NCBI GenBank assembly: GCA_001972305.1
Contig: BDDD01000323.1
Span: 124,001-188,000 of the forward strand
DNA: 64,000 nt
Reading direction: 5' to 3'
Source of the DNA: Cephalotus follicularis
Taxonomy: Eukaryota; Streptophyta; Magnoliopsida; Oxalidales; Cephalotaceae
Part shown: piece after piece, positions 11,807-22,459 of the stretch
How positions within the stretch are numbered: the stretch's first letter is position 1
How the letters are laid out: each line of letters starts with the position of its first letter
Position numbers and translations under genes: made by a program
Notes under the pieces: generated by a model
The model's database searches: none
Told to the model about the DNA's origin: nothing
The model's input: the letters and a program-made list of their open reading frames with translations, nothing else

Positions 11807-11993
11807 GAGTACTGACCCCAAAGCCATCGACTTCAGAGGAGTCAGTCTCGGTTACAGGAGGGGATGATTCATCCACGGCAGCCCCCAGGCTACCCTCCGA
11901 TTGAAGGGGACCCCCAGTAGGGGGATATATCGTAGCCAAGGGCTCAACCTCCAAAGGATGGGAAACCCTAGCGGTTTGTTCAGTTCTAGCCAT
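11793..11993 (-). CDS. Antisense ORF remnant inside the Tat-like element
   Basis: A 66-residue frame on the strand opposite to the element, starting MARTEQTARVSHPLEVEPLA. It lies between the lost pol and the 3' LTR, the place where several Tat-lineage elements (for example Grande) carry an antisense ORF. A TATAAA box lies 208 bp upstream at 12,201-12,206. A CT-rich leader containing a possible donor (AAAGTAAGT) follows, so it looks like a promoter-driven gene, not a chance frame. The function is unknown. The N-terminus resembles the histone H3 tail (ARTKQTAR) at seven of eight positions, which may be coincidence. As part of a deleted element it is a fossil. Confidence 0.45.
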   Translation of the reverse strand: MARTEQTARVSHPLEVEPLATIYPPTGGPLQSEGSLGAAVDESSPPVTETDSSEVDGFGVSTLIRS

Positions 11994-12200
11994 GGGAATT
12001 GAATTGGAAGATAAAGAAAAGAAGAGACAAGAATCAGTTCAAGAAAAGTAAAAAGATCAGTAACTTACTTTAGAAGAAGATGATTGAAAGGCGAACAAAC
12101 GAGGTTTGAAGAACTGTGGGTCTTAGAAATTCTCTGGTATCAGCAAGAAAGCGAGAGAGCAGGAAAGTGTAAAAGAGTGGCTTAATGATTTAGGGTTTCT

Positions 12201-12206
12201 TTTATA
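12201..12206 (-). promoter_or_regulatory. Candidate TATA box for the antisense ORF
   Basis: The minus strand reads GGTCTATAAAAGAAACCC, a good plant TATA context. It is about 210 bp upstream of the antisense ATG and is followed by a pyrimidine-rich leader. It is distinct from the sense LTR promoter (CTATAAATACAAG near 13,415). Confidence 0.5.
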
Positions 12207-12606
12207 GACCCTAGATCTAATCTTAGCCTTCCATCTGATAAAAATCCAACGGATAGGAAATCAATAGACGCTCCAAGCGCGAGAAACGAAGCGACAGAGG
12301 CGGGAAACGCTCTGCTCATGCCATGTGTTAAGTGAATGTAATACATTACTCAAGGGTAATAATGAGGGTTCAAGACACGAAGACCAACTGATGTGACACG
12401 AGAAGATAAGGGAGCAGATTTGCTCCTTCACTAAGCCACGTTCAGCCCCTTCAAGGAATAATAATAATACAAGTCTTGGTCCTCGGCTGCTGTATAAGAA
12501 GAGATTTGATAGTAAGCATTGCAAAGGTGGATTGCCTGGGCCATGGCTCTCAACTCTGCTCCTTCTCCTCTGACCAAGGTCAGAGAACAAGGACCAGGGG
12601 GGCATA

Positions 12607-13675
12607 TGATATGGGAAAAATTAAGTCAAATTTGATGCAACACGTGTCCTCTTGATCACATAGCCAAGTGTACAAAGAGGTAAGAATTAATGAATTGAAG
12701 GCAGAGGAAGTACGTACGCCAGCATAACAGTGGTAAAGGGAGGTTCCTTCCTCGGCACAAGTGCCGAGGACACACCCAGTGATTCCAGTGCAACAATCAA
12801 CCTCCTCGGATCCGGGTCCGAGGACACCATTTGAGGCAACTCAGCCGAGGACACCCTCGGCCACATAACAAGTCATCTATTCCAAATGACTCTATAATCA
12901 GGGAGTCAAGAAAGCGACAACTCAAGGAGGACCTCTCCTCGGCATAAGTGCCGAGGACACGCCCAATAGTTCTATTTCCAAGATCTATTCCCTCAGACAA
13001 AAAACCAAAGGCCATCCAATTCAAATACAGGTCTATGGGCCGAGAAGACTTCGAGGTCAGGGGCCGACTATCTCATTGGCCTCACATCAGCTCCTCTCCT
13101 CGGATAGAAGGTCTCCTCCTCATTCACGGAATGGGGATAGGGAGTTAGCCTAAATTCTAGGGATCCTTATCCTCTAAGTAAAGGAGATAAGGATAACTAC
13201 CAACAGATATGGAAGATAGGATAAAGAGATTAACTACAACAGATTTCACGGGATCTACACTTATCCAAATAAGGAGATAGAATCATGATCAACTACAACA
13301 AAGGAAAGAAGAGAAAAATCAGGTGGAGATAAGGGAAATCCCGAGATCCTCGGAATTTCCTTAGGGGACAGTCATCAACTCCGAATTTCATGCTCAATCA
13401 GTTACCAAACACCACTATAAATACAAGTTCAACACACTGAACAAGGGTCAGCAATTTTTACATTCAAGAAAGCATATTATTCCATCTGCACTTGACTAAC
13501 TTGAGCGTCGGAGTGTCCCCGGGAGAACAACCTCCTGGGCCTTCACCATTGTTGCTATTTTTGCAGGTGTCCGAGATCATTTTCTTCCTTAAGGCATCAG
13601 TGACAAAGCGTTTCTCTTAACAAATCAAAGTCCTACACGTAGGATACTGTTGAGAGAATGATTTCTGCATCAACA
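12607..13675 (+). repeat. 3' LTR of the Tat-like element (1,069 bp)
   Basis: Bounded by TG...CA. The U3 part carries inverted CCTCGG/CCGAGG motifs. A TATA box (CTATAAATACAAG) lies near 13,415, and the R/U5 part includes GAGCGTCGGAGTGTCCCCGG and ends in the GCATCAACA typical of this family. Confidence 0.85.
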
Positions 13676-13680
13676 TAATT

Positions 13681-15892
13681 GATAACGTCAAATTGATACT
13701 CTCCAGTTTGGTCAATTCAATGAACTTATTTTTCAATAAACTCACATGTACAAATATGCATTTTTAGTGAACTACAGTAATGATTGAGAAATTAGTCATA
13801 CTCTCAATTGTGTTATTAATTATTCTATGTGCTAATATATTTGGATTTAATAATGTCTATTATGGTTAAGAATATTTTGGGAGTAAAGTGGATATCAAAA
13901 TGTAGTTCACTATGAAATCATGATTGATTTTCTCTGTTTAAAATTATTATAGAAAAATAGATAAAATCGTTCATATATGTATAATAAATAATGCTATATA
14001 GTATAACTACTACAATGAGACATATAACCGTATAAGACATAATTATGTGAACCATATATATAGACGACGTAACTATGGACGCAATGTACAGTTTGATGAG
14101 AGCAAGTGACATTAGAAAGAAAACAATGAGCATGTAACTAGCCGTACAGGCTTGTTTTTATAAACACAAGTCTATATGGAATGCTAACATACATTTTCCA
14201 CACTATAAGTGGTCCTGATAAGAAATGCCAAACTTTGAAGTTAAAAGCTACTACTACTTGAAAGGCCGAGCTCACAAGTAGACGAAGCGAAGGGCTGTCC
14301 TAAAACATGAGCTAAGTTATAGATCGACTTGGACTATATCAAGTAGACTAGATTTTGCGTTGGCAAAACTTGAAATTAAATTTGGAGGCATCTCAAATTG
14401 ACACATTTCCTGCAGGTTTAAATTAATGAGTTTCGGACACTTGCTAAAAGAGAAGCAATATTCAATATTGGAATGAACCAAACCAAAACCAAAACCAAAA
14501 CCAAAACCAAAGATGCCTCTCTGCCTGCAAAAGATATTGCCATAATTGGTATGCAGGCGGCGCCGAACGTGGACCAATATGTCTAATGTCTAATGTTTGA
14601 GCTACTTGCAGCCAAGTCATGAGAGGCAAGAATTTAATGTCTCTAAAGCCCATGGAATCCATGTTCTACAACTTATATATTCATATCTAATGTAGTAGTA
14701 CTTACTAGACCTTACCTTATGCTTTTTTACAACATTAGTCTTTGATCATATTTAATGAAAAACTCATGCTCCCTGCCTCCAAACACTCTATAAAGATGGA
14801 TGCATGGATCCAATTTTTTTTATTAGATAAACGAAATATTGTAACACAACCCTTTATGAATACCTTAATTCCAAGACAACTAATGAAATAAAGCTAACGG
14901 TAAAAATTTAACTACTTGTTACCAAGTGTCAACAGAAAATCAACTCCAAAAACTCTAGACCCCAACACAAGTTACTATATAATATATAGTAGTGTATTTT
15001 CATATCATGGGAGACAGAGACAAGGGGGGCCTGGGGCTCTCTCACGTATCCAACATTTTTAATACTATGTTGGTCGAGTGAATTTTCCCATTTTTAATGT
15101 TGTTCCCCATCATAAAATCCTCAATTCACCTAGAGGTGTCAACTTAGGACTACAAAAAAATGAAAAAAAAACAAACAAACAAACTTGGAAATCAACATGT
15201 TTTTGTTTGATCTACATGAGTTCAGTCAAGATAATTAATAATTAATTAAAATTGACCCACAATTAATGTATTTATTAATCATGTCTCTATCAGTACCTTT
15301 GACCAATTTCATTTAACTTGTTCAATTATTTTTAACTTGTCAATAATAATAAAAAAACATACATTTAGTTAATTAAGAAAATAATGAAATATTACTATTA
15401 ATTTGCAATTACAATAGAATAACCGTTAGTTTTTTTTTCCCACTCTCTCACTATTTTTTATACAGAGACTAATACTCTAATTAAATAATTTATATGTTTG
15501 CTAAAGTGAGGAATCAATAATTAATTATTTTGAATTTAAGATAGATAAGTTTTAGAAAGATCAAATCCACTTTGCAGTATTTTGTTTATTAAACAATATT
15601 AAATCGGATTTGTAGTTTATTTTGACATAATGAATAAAGAAATCGAATAGAGATTGTGTTTTTATTGTATTATACAGATACATTGACACGACACAAAGAC
15701 GAGGTCCTAGCTCCAACCCTTCAGGTGGTACGTATGCATCCCTTGTTTAAAATGCTTTTCTTGTAATGTTATATATATTTCCAGATGCAAATGAATGAGA
15801 GAAACAAGGATTCTGAATCTGCGGGAACCAACTATTACATAAATTGCAACCACAAAACTATATATATATATATATATAAAATTAATTAAGAT
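13681..15892. other. AT-rich intergenic DNA
   Basis: No element or gene is recognised with confidence. There is a (CCAAAA)n run at about 14,478-14,511 and poly-TA tracts at about 15,861-15,880. Weak exon-like islands are listed separately. Confidence 0.5.
14478..14511. repeat. (CCAAAA)n hexanucleotide microsatellite
   Basis: About five and a half tandem units. It encodes alternating Trp-Phe or Gly-Phe on the minus strand, which explains the odd open frames there. Confidence 0.9.
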
Positions 15893-16346
15893 CCGAATCT
15901 CATATCATAAAGATTAAGTGGGCTTGTTCAATATATATATTTGAGAGATACATACTCCTTATAATCATATTTTTAAGGATGGAGATCTTAACATGGTAAC
16001 AGAGCCAGGTTGGTCCTCTATTACCCCGCCTATCACGTGAGTTTCGCAGTAAACCGCTGAGCCCACTTTCATAAGTCCACGTTTGAGCTTGTTCAATATA
16101 TATACTTGAGAGATCGAAAAGATTAAGCTTGTTCAATATATATACTTGAGAGATCGAAAAAATTAAGTGGGCTTTTCAATATATATACTTGAGAGATATT
16201 TCCTCGCATGCTTTTAGGGATGGAGATCTTAACAGTTTGATAATGGATCACACTATGTCATAATCAGGTTCCAAATGCTATACAAAGTCACTTTGTGGAC
16301 ATTGTGGAAGCGGAGAAACATCCTGTTGTTGTGCTTTCTAGGTAAA
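15678..16346 (+). pseudogene. Exon-like islands of an unrecognised host gene (weak)
   Basis: Three short stretches look like exons. One is 15,678-15,724, after TTATACAG and ending CAG-GTGG. One starts at about 15,785 after TTTCCAG (MQMNERNKDSESAGTNYY). The third is about 16,268-16,340, running from CAG-GTTCC to TCTAG-GTAAAT and reading VPNAIQSHFVDIVEAEKHPVVVLS. The last has splice-like borders and protein-like composition. I do not recognise the family. No longer gene can be followed on either side, so this may be a degraded gene fragment or chance. A TRIM-like element sits between the second and third islands, which would be intronic. Confidence 0.2.
15893..16234 (+). mobile_element. TRIM-like miniature LTR retroelement
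   Basis: Two blocks end identically in GGATGGAGATCTTAACA, at 15,993 and 16,234. Directly after the first is TGGTAACAGAGCCAGG (15,994 on), a close match to the initiator-Met tRNA primer-binding site TGGTATCAGAGC. The 3' block contains repeated units of about 41 bp (GCTTGTTCAATATATATACT...). The short LTR, PBS and tiny noncoding interior are the hallmarks of TRIM elements. The outer left border and the target duplication are not resolved. Confidence 0.5.
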
Positions 16347-17556
16347 TTCTGACTGCCACATTATTTGAGCATTAGCAACCCAGATGATATGTTAATATAA
16401 AAAAAAAATACAAAACTTTATGTTTATAAGTCTAAAATTTCACATCATGTCATTAACCACAATTTTTTTATATTTGTTATAATGACTTTTTGGTAATTGT
16501 GCAATACTGAAAAATATACCCTTTTATGTTATTATATATATTATTGAGCACAAAATTACAAATAAATTTTAAACAATACTTAATAAATATTATATTATAT
16601 AATTTAAGTAAAAATAATGCTTAACGATGTTACTGTTTTTTTTTATTGAAATTGATACTTAGTTTAATTTTTTTTTTCACTTTACATATTTTATGATGTG
16701 GTTGTTTAGGTGATGTATTATTTCTATTTTGTGTCATACTCATGTGCTGTAATATTCACGTATTTATATTTAATGTTTCGTTAATTTTGTGTCTATATTT
16801 GTATACGAATAATGAACGTTTTCGTTTTTTTTTTTGAACGATTTTTTAAAATAAAAAAATAAATTATATTAATATGTACGTAATACTATTTATAATCCGT
16901 CCCGGGTATTTAAGCAAGTTACTGACAGGTATAAAAGAATGGTTTTGTTACAACAAAGTTGGTTCAGTCCCAGCCAAAATCAATAAAAGAGAGGGATACA
17001 TAAGTTATTAAGTAACTGAAGTTTTATAGTTGATATTCTCTTCCCATGGTCAGCTCGAGGTGAAGCCTTTATACCACGTAGCACCTTTGGCTGTGCAAAA
17101 CGAGGAACATATAGTAGCAGCCTATGTTAGGTTCAGGCAGTTACTGACTCACAACTAAACAATCAACATAACTTCTCTTTGAACAACTATAACTCAACTT
17201 ACGATTCAAATTGAGCAAACCCAACAACACGCCAAGCAGAGACAAAGAGAGAGACAGGAAGTCATATATATATATATATCCAAATGAAATGTTTGCATAT
17301 TGTTCCAACCAGGAATGTAATTTGGTTTTGCTGGTTCAGGCCTAGACCTAACCAATCATCATCTATGCTAAAACAACTAAAGCTGGACCAACCTAGCCTG
17401 AACCCAGCCAAACCCAACTCCCAAGGAGGTTAGGTTGGTGTAATTTAGGCTTGTAACATAATTACTCCTCTTTACAGTCTCAATCAAAGCGCATTAAATA
17501 GTGAATAATCTTGGTAAGTTAACAAGAATATTAAATGTGGGAGTTACCAAATACTA
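16347..17556. other. AT-rich intergenic DNA
   Basis: No feature is supported apart from a short (TA)n tract near 17,264-17,279. Confidence 0.5.
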
Positions 17557-19312
17557 TGACCATAAAATGTTGACGAAAAATACCCAGCGAGAACGAAAAA
17601 TATAAGGAAGAAAAGGAAAAATTAATCATAACTAGTATTTATGTACCTGATTAGAAAAAAAATTGTGGATTAAAGAATTATAGAATATTATTGGTATTAA
17701 ATCAACGACTTGGTTTAGTTTTTCCATACAACATAATTTTAGTCTTTATAAATAGGTAGTTTTAATTATTAAAATATATATAATTGATAAATAATATGTA
17801 ATTTTAATTATTAAAAATTTAAGATAATGTGTCACTCTATAATGAGTTTTAATAACATAGTGTATTAATTGTCTATTGTTTTTAATATATGTTATTGATC
17901 TTACTAAAGATGCTTATAAATTATGTTTAATCATGTTCAAAAGTTTGTATTAAAATAACTTAACAGGATAATTTATGTGAACTTATAACTAATGTTTAAT
18001 TGAGTATTCAAACTACATATGTTTTATCTGTTAACGTATATTATATTAATCAGTTTAAACACTAAGAGAATTCTGCTCAATAATTCACCTTGTATTAAAC
18101 TGTGATTGTATAGAGTACAGTAACAAAGGTTTTTAAAATGAAAATCAGATATTATAGGATAACAACCTGACTTTGAATTTACATAAATCATCATTTGAGT
18201 TGCATGTCTGAGTTGGACTTTTTTGAATTTGAGTTTGATGAGACAAGCTGGATAGGTTGGTTGCTATATGTTCAACTTGCCCCGAAGAAATTTAAGCCCT
18301 GCAACACATACCATCTCAACTTTTGGATAGTATGATCTTTGATTTTTAATATTCATTCATCAATGATATGTTTTAAACCTTAGTCATTGATATGGGAAAA
18401 ATACAGTTCATAAGGCCTGTCACGTATTTTTGAGAAAATGAGACATATATTTTTCAGAGTCATAGACACGTGGTCAGACGTAATCAGATTCAAAAGATCA
18501 CACATAATAATGTACTGACACCAAATCCGGTAGAGAATCAGGAAAATGTCCGAAATCATCGGTATTTTCTTAGGGGAACACATATCAATTCTGAAAGTAA
18601 AGCAGACAGTTAGAATCTAACTCCTATAAATACAAGAATCAACGATATATTACAGGTCAGCCTTTTTTACATAATAAAGCACCATGAAATTGTCTTCTCT
18701 GTCATAAACTAACTTAAGCATCGGAGTGTCATCGGGAAAAAACTCTCATGGACCTACGATCAGTTTACCTTCTTTGTGCAAGGAAAGCAATCAAACAAAC
18801 TTCTCGGAGCATAGCAAAGCGTTTCTCTCAACAAATCAAAGTTTTACACGTGAGATACTGTTGAGTTGAGGATTTTTGTATCAACAGTTATGATCAATTG
18901 CGATACCACCTTAATTTTTGTTAGTAGTATTATTTAAGCTTATTTATATATATACAGGGGAAGTGATTATGTAATCTATAATCATGAACAAAAAAGTGAG
19001 TAACAATAGAATTTGTTAAATTTGGTTATACAAGGTTTCACGAGCACAATTAATTGTATAGACTGTAATATGTATGTGTAAAACTCTTTATTCAGGTTGT
19101 CACTTAGATATGATAGCTCTTGGAGAGTGTTTTTTCCTTTTAACTTCCATTTTATTAGTTCTCTAATTTTCAGTATTTCTTTTGATATATTGTTTTTATT
19201 GTCAATTATTTTCTAACACTACTCTTATTATTGAAGGATAATTCTACATTTTTTTTCTTCTATTTTTCCTTTATTCAATTTTCCCACATTAGAAAAAAAT
19301 CGAGGTATGTCA
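17557..19312 (+). repeat. Diverged direct repeat, copy 1
   Basis: Collinear with 34,585-48,898 once the insertions in each copy are removed. Matching landmarks include TGACCATAAAATGTTGAC at the start, TTATAGGATAACAAC, TGATGAGACAAGCTGGATAG, AAGTGATTATGTAATCTATA and TCGAGGTATGTCA at the end. The net length is about 1.2-1.3 kb. The TG...CA edges would suit a long-terminal repeat, but no primer-binding site follows copy 1 and no target duplication was found. It could equally be an old duplicated segment. Confidence 0.75.
18388..18886 (+). mobile_element. Solo LTR related to the 11-13.7 kb Tat-like element
   Basis: It starts TGATATGGGAAAAATAC and ends TGTATCAACA. It shares the family blocks CTTAGGGGAACA, CTATAAATACAAG, AACTTAAGCATCGGAGTGTC and AAAGCGTTTCTCTCAACAAA with 12,607-13,675, but is about half its length. 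The flanks gtcat (18,383-18,387) and gttat (18,887-18,891) look like a target duplication with one change. It is missing from the paralogous site near 48.5 kb, so it arrived after that duplication. Confidence 0.8.
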
Positions 19313-19917
19313 TTTAAAATATTTTCAATTTTTATATGAACTTAATTCTACTTATATTCTAGGAATTCAGAATCCATCATATAATTTTTTTAAGGTGATA
19401 AGGAGAAAATTATTTACTACGTAGGATGATGACACGTGACAACCACCAAGGGGTAAGCCCACTGTCAAGAGAATCCATATCAAATTACCATCGGAGTCCT
19501 AACTCGACCAAACCATATTAGGTTATAATCATAGTCCTAACCCGATTAAATCACTTCAAGTATCCACAAGACATACGATCCTTCTAGGCTTCAGACTTAC
19601 GAGTCTCATTAGGACTTTGCAAGTTAAAAATATTGCAAACACTACCATATATCAGTATATATAATAGGGGCTTCCAGGTACGAAAATAATCAAACTCTTA
19701 TTGTCTTACTCTGCTTTCAATTTACGTCTTTTGACTTAAGCATCGGATCCCCCCGTAACCCACAATAGTCACCTTTTCTATCTCTCTACCTGTTGACTTT
19801 TAGTCTCAATCCTAAGTTTTAATGATTACAAATTTGCATTTAACTTTGCTACTTTATGTGCAAGAAACTTAATGTGCAAGAAAAGATATAAGGAAAACAA
19901 AGAAGAACAAAAACAGT

Positions 19918-20180
19918 GCAAAGCGTCGACTCTTTGATCAAAGCGTCTGCTCTTTAAGGCACAAAGCGTCGACTCTTTGTGCAAAGCGTCTACCTTCTGG
20001 TACAGAGAACAAAATGGCAATTACAAAATGGCTAAAGCGTCGACTCTTAAGGTAAAGCGTCGACTCTTTAGGTCTGACAGCCAACTCCAACGTGTTGGCG
20101 CCTGCGCTTTGAGCTGAGAATTCAAATTTGGAGCCCCAACGGTCACATGACCGTCGACGCTTTAGGCTACTCCGTCGACG
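19918..20180. repeat. GTCGAC palindrome array in the Sirevirus 5' LTR
   Basis: Eight or nine copies of AAAGCGTCGACTCTTT-like or CCGTCGACGCTTT-like motifs lie 120-390 bp upstream of the TATA box (CTATAAATACAAG at about 20,299). The same array is in the 3' LTR at 22,588-22,835. Confidence 0.85.
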
Positions 20181-20352
20181 CTTTGGCCTGCTGACAGAAC
20201 ACCAGAACTTGTTTTTAAGAGCCATTTTTTATGCAACAAGTTCCAACACTTCTCCAACGGATCTATCTCTTCACCAACGGCTATAAACTGAAGAATGCTA
20301 TAAATACAAGCCAAGAAACAAGATTTAAGGGACTTGAACACAACATTTGATC

Positions 20353-20377
20353 NNNNNNNNNNNNNNNNNNNNNNNNN
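20353..20377. other. Assembly gap (25 Ns)
   Basis: A run of N inside the Sirevirus. The sequence on its right side (20,378-20,858) does not resemble the matching part of the 3' LTR, so the join may be wrong or may hide a rearrangement. Confidence 0.98.
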
Positions 20378-20858
20378 CAAGCTCTCCTTCTCACCTTTCC
20401 AGAAACCGGAGGAGTTAACGGCAGTGGAAACCTCAGGTTGAGGAACCGTTCGTGGAATTTTAAAAAGAGTGTTCAAGAACCAATCTTATTCTAAACGGTT
20501 CTAAAAACTCTCTCAATTGTTATCATCATTTCGCTCATTTGTATAGTGAATATGTAAGTAATAGTACGTAATACTTGTTAAGTATGAGTACATGTTCGTA
20601 CGAATAAAATCTAAGGAATTGAACTAAGCACGGAAGTATACACTGAAGATTGTTTAGGGTGTAAAGAAATCGGCTTAGTGTTCTTCTATAGGCTAATTTA
20701 AGTAAGCCCGGTTGCCGTGTTTTATTTTGTACAAACCGGAATCTTAAATTAACCTCGTAGGATTTCAGTAACAGTAATATAAGTAAAAGCCAAATCCTCT
20801 CTGTTGAGGTAGATATCAAGATCACCCGTAAGATCCTGGTAATTAACTCCTCGGATCC

Positions 20859-21932
20859 TTGATGACACATGAGACTACAATGAAGAATCATGAGAATGTG
20901 GAAGTCAAGAAGAAGAAAACAATTGCCTTAAGAGCCTCAAGAGAAGAAAGCGAAAGTGATGAGGATGAAGACATTGCACTTATCACTTCACAATTCAAGA
21001 AATTCCTCAAGAGTCAAAAGGGCAAAAAGGCCTTCAAAATAAAATTCCCTCAAGATGAAGAATCAAGCAAAAGGGAAGAACCGACTTGCTTTGAGTGCAA
21101 AAAGCCGGGCCATTTCAAAAATGAATGCCCGTATCTCAAAAAGAAAGAAAGATTCAACAAGGAACATTTCAAGAAGAAGAATGAGCATTCCAAAAAGAAG
21201 AAAGCAATGGTAGCAACTTGGGATGATAGCGATCCCTCTAGCTCCGAAGAAGAAGACAGTGATGAAGAAGTTGTCAACCTTGCTCTCATGGCTATGGAAG
21301 AAGATACTAGTGGAGATGAAAGCGAAAGTGAGGTAAATTTTACTTTCGATGAATTACAAAATGCCTATGAAAAATTATATATTGAATATGAAAATGTGTG
21401 TTTGAAAAACAAGACTTTTAAGAAAAATGCTATCTCTTTATCAAAAGAAATTGATGATTTAAAGAGTGAGAATAGCAAATTTTTAAACGAAATTGAATCT
21501 CTAAAAGATAAAAATAGCTTTTACATGAATGAGATTGATATTTTAAATGTTTCCTCAAAATTGTCAAATGATTTTATGGAAGAAAATGAGAAATTAAAAA
21601 TTGAGGTTGATGCTTTGAAAAAGTCTTTTTCTATTTTATCAAATGGTAGTGCTAAATTATATAATCTTTTAGGCTTACAAAGATGTGTGTTTGACAAAGC
21701 CGGTCTTGGCTTTGATGAAATGAAAAATGTCAAACACTTTAAAAATTTCTTTGTTAAGAAAGTAGAGCCTCAATTTTGTTGTAATTATTGTGGTAAAATA
21801 GGACACATATCTACTTCTTGCATTTTTAGGAAAAATCTTTGCTTTGGTAAGACTAGAAAGATTTGGGTTCCGAAAGGAACGTTTGTGACTAACTTGCAAG
21901 GACCCAAACTCAAATGGGTACCAAAAGCTTAA
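20859..21932 (+). CDS. Sirevirus gag remnant, C-terminal part with two zinc knuckles (fossil)
   Basis: An open frame of 357 residues. The N-terminal half is Lys/Glu-rich. A CCHC knuckle, CFECKKPGHFKNEC, lies near residue 75-88, followed by acidic Asp/Ser/Glu stretches. A coiled-coil-like segment spans residues 160-255 (LKSENSKFLNEIESLKDKNS). A second knuckle, CNYCGKIGHISTSC, is near 308. The tail GPKLKWVPK is the sequence that in Sireviruses leads into the protease. It would package the element's RNA. It belongs to a broken element with no pol. The usual N-terminal capsid part is not seen. Confidence 0.8.
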   Translation: MMTHETTMKNHENVEVKKKKTIALRASREESESDEDEDIALITSQFKKFLKSQKGKKAFKIKFPQDEESSKREEPTCFECKKPGHFKNECPYLKKKERFNKEHFKKKNEHSKKKKAMVATWDDSDPSSSEEEDSDEEVVNLALMAMEEDTSGDESESEVNFTFDELQNAYEKLYIEYENVCLKNKTFKKNAISLSKEIDDLKSENSKFLNEIESLKDKNSFYMNEIDILNVSSKLSNDFMEENEKLKIEVDALKKSFSILSNGSAKLYNLLGLQRCVFDKAGLGFDEMKNVKHFKNFFVKKVEPQFCCNYCGKIGHISTSCIFRKNLCFGKTRKIWVPKGTFVTNLQGPKLKWVPKA

Positions 21933-22459
21933 ACCTTGTTTTGAAGGTATACTTGGAGTTAAATTTCAAATTGTTCAAAGCACACAAATATGGGTGAGAA
22001 AGCTTTTGTTGAGGGGGAGGTATTAATACTATGTTGATATATGATAATGTTTCTTTCAATCTTTTATTAAGTATCATGTTATCCAACAATTGGTATTCTT
22101 TTATCCTTCAATTGGTATCCCTTTACAAATTGTTTACTTGATGTAAATTCTTTGACAATCTTTTTTGATGCTAACAAAAAGGGGGAGAATGCTTATGATT
22201 AAGGAAAAATTGTTAGCTTATAATAAGGGGAATAGATATAAATGAAATGTGCAATTTATGATGAAAATGTGACAAGAAGGGGGAGATTGTTGTTTTTGAG
22301 TTAGATATCATATTTAGGGGGAGTTTACCATCTTTTTTAAAGTTAGGCATCTAAAGAAAATCTTTGTTTTGACATCTAAAGAAAATTTCTTTTTTCTTCA
22401 ATTGGTATAAATTTTCCCTTAATATAGCAAATTTTTGTAATCATCAAAAAGGGGGAGAT
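21933..22459 (+). promoter_or_regulatory. Multiple polypurine tracts before the Sirevirus 3' LTR
   Basis: Five tracts such as GAGGGGGAGG, AAAGGGGGAGA, GAAGGGGGAGA, TTAGGGGGAG and AAAAGGGGGAGA are spread over 500 bp. The last abuts the LTR. Repeated PPTs are a published trait of Sireviruses. Confidence 0.75.

Larger units (their letters stand above)
11025..13675 (+). mobile_element. Tat-like Ty3/gypsy LTR element, internally deleted fossil, young
   Basis: It starts TGATATGGGAAAAATT and ends GCATCAACA, with a perfect 5-bp target duplication taatt at 11,020-11,024 and 13,676-13,680. A complete 3' LTR (12,607-13,675) is preceded by a purine tract ending in ccagggggg. The 5' side repeats the first roughly 780 bp of that LTR. 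The shared part looks identical in the two copies, which implies recent insertion. No gag or pol is left, so it is broken and needs an autonomous partner. The Tat assignment rests on LTR similarity to the elements at 18.4 and 19.4 kb and on the antisense ORF region. It is an inference. Confidence 0.8.

Noticed and set aside
15994-16006. tRNA-Met-like sequence, possible tRNA gene
   Set aside because: Only the primer-binding-site part is present. There is no cloverleaf, so it fits a retroelement PBS.
19918-20180. CRISPR-like regular repeats
   Set aside because: Spacing is irregular, the units are palindromes inside an LTR, and the genome is plant nuclear.
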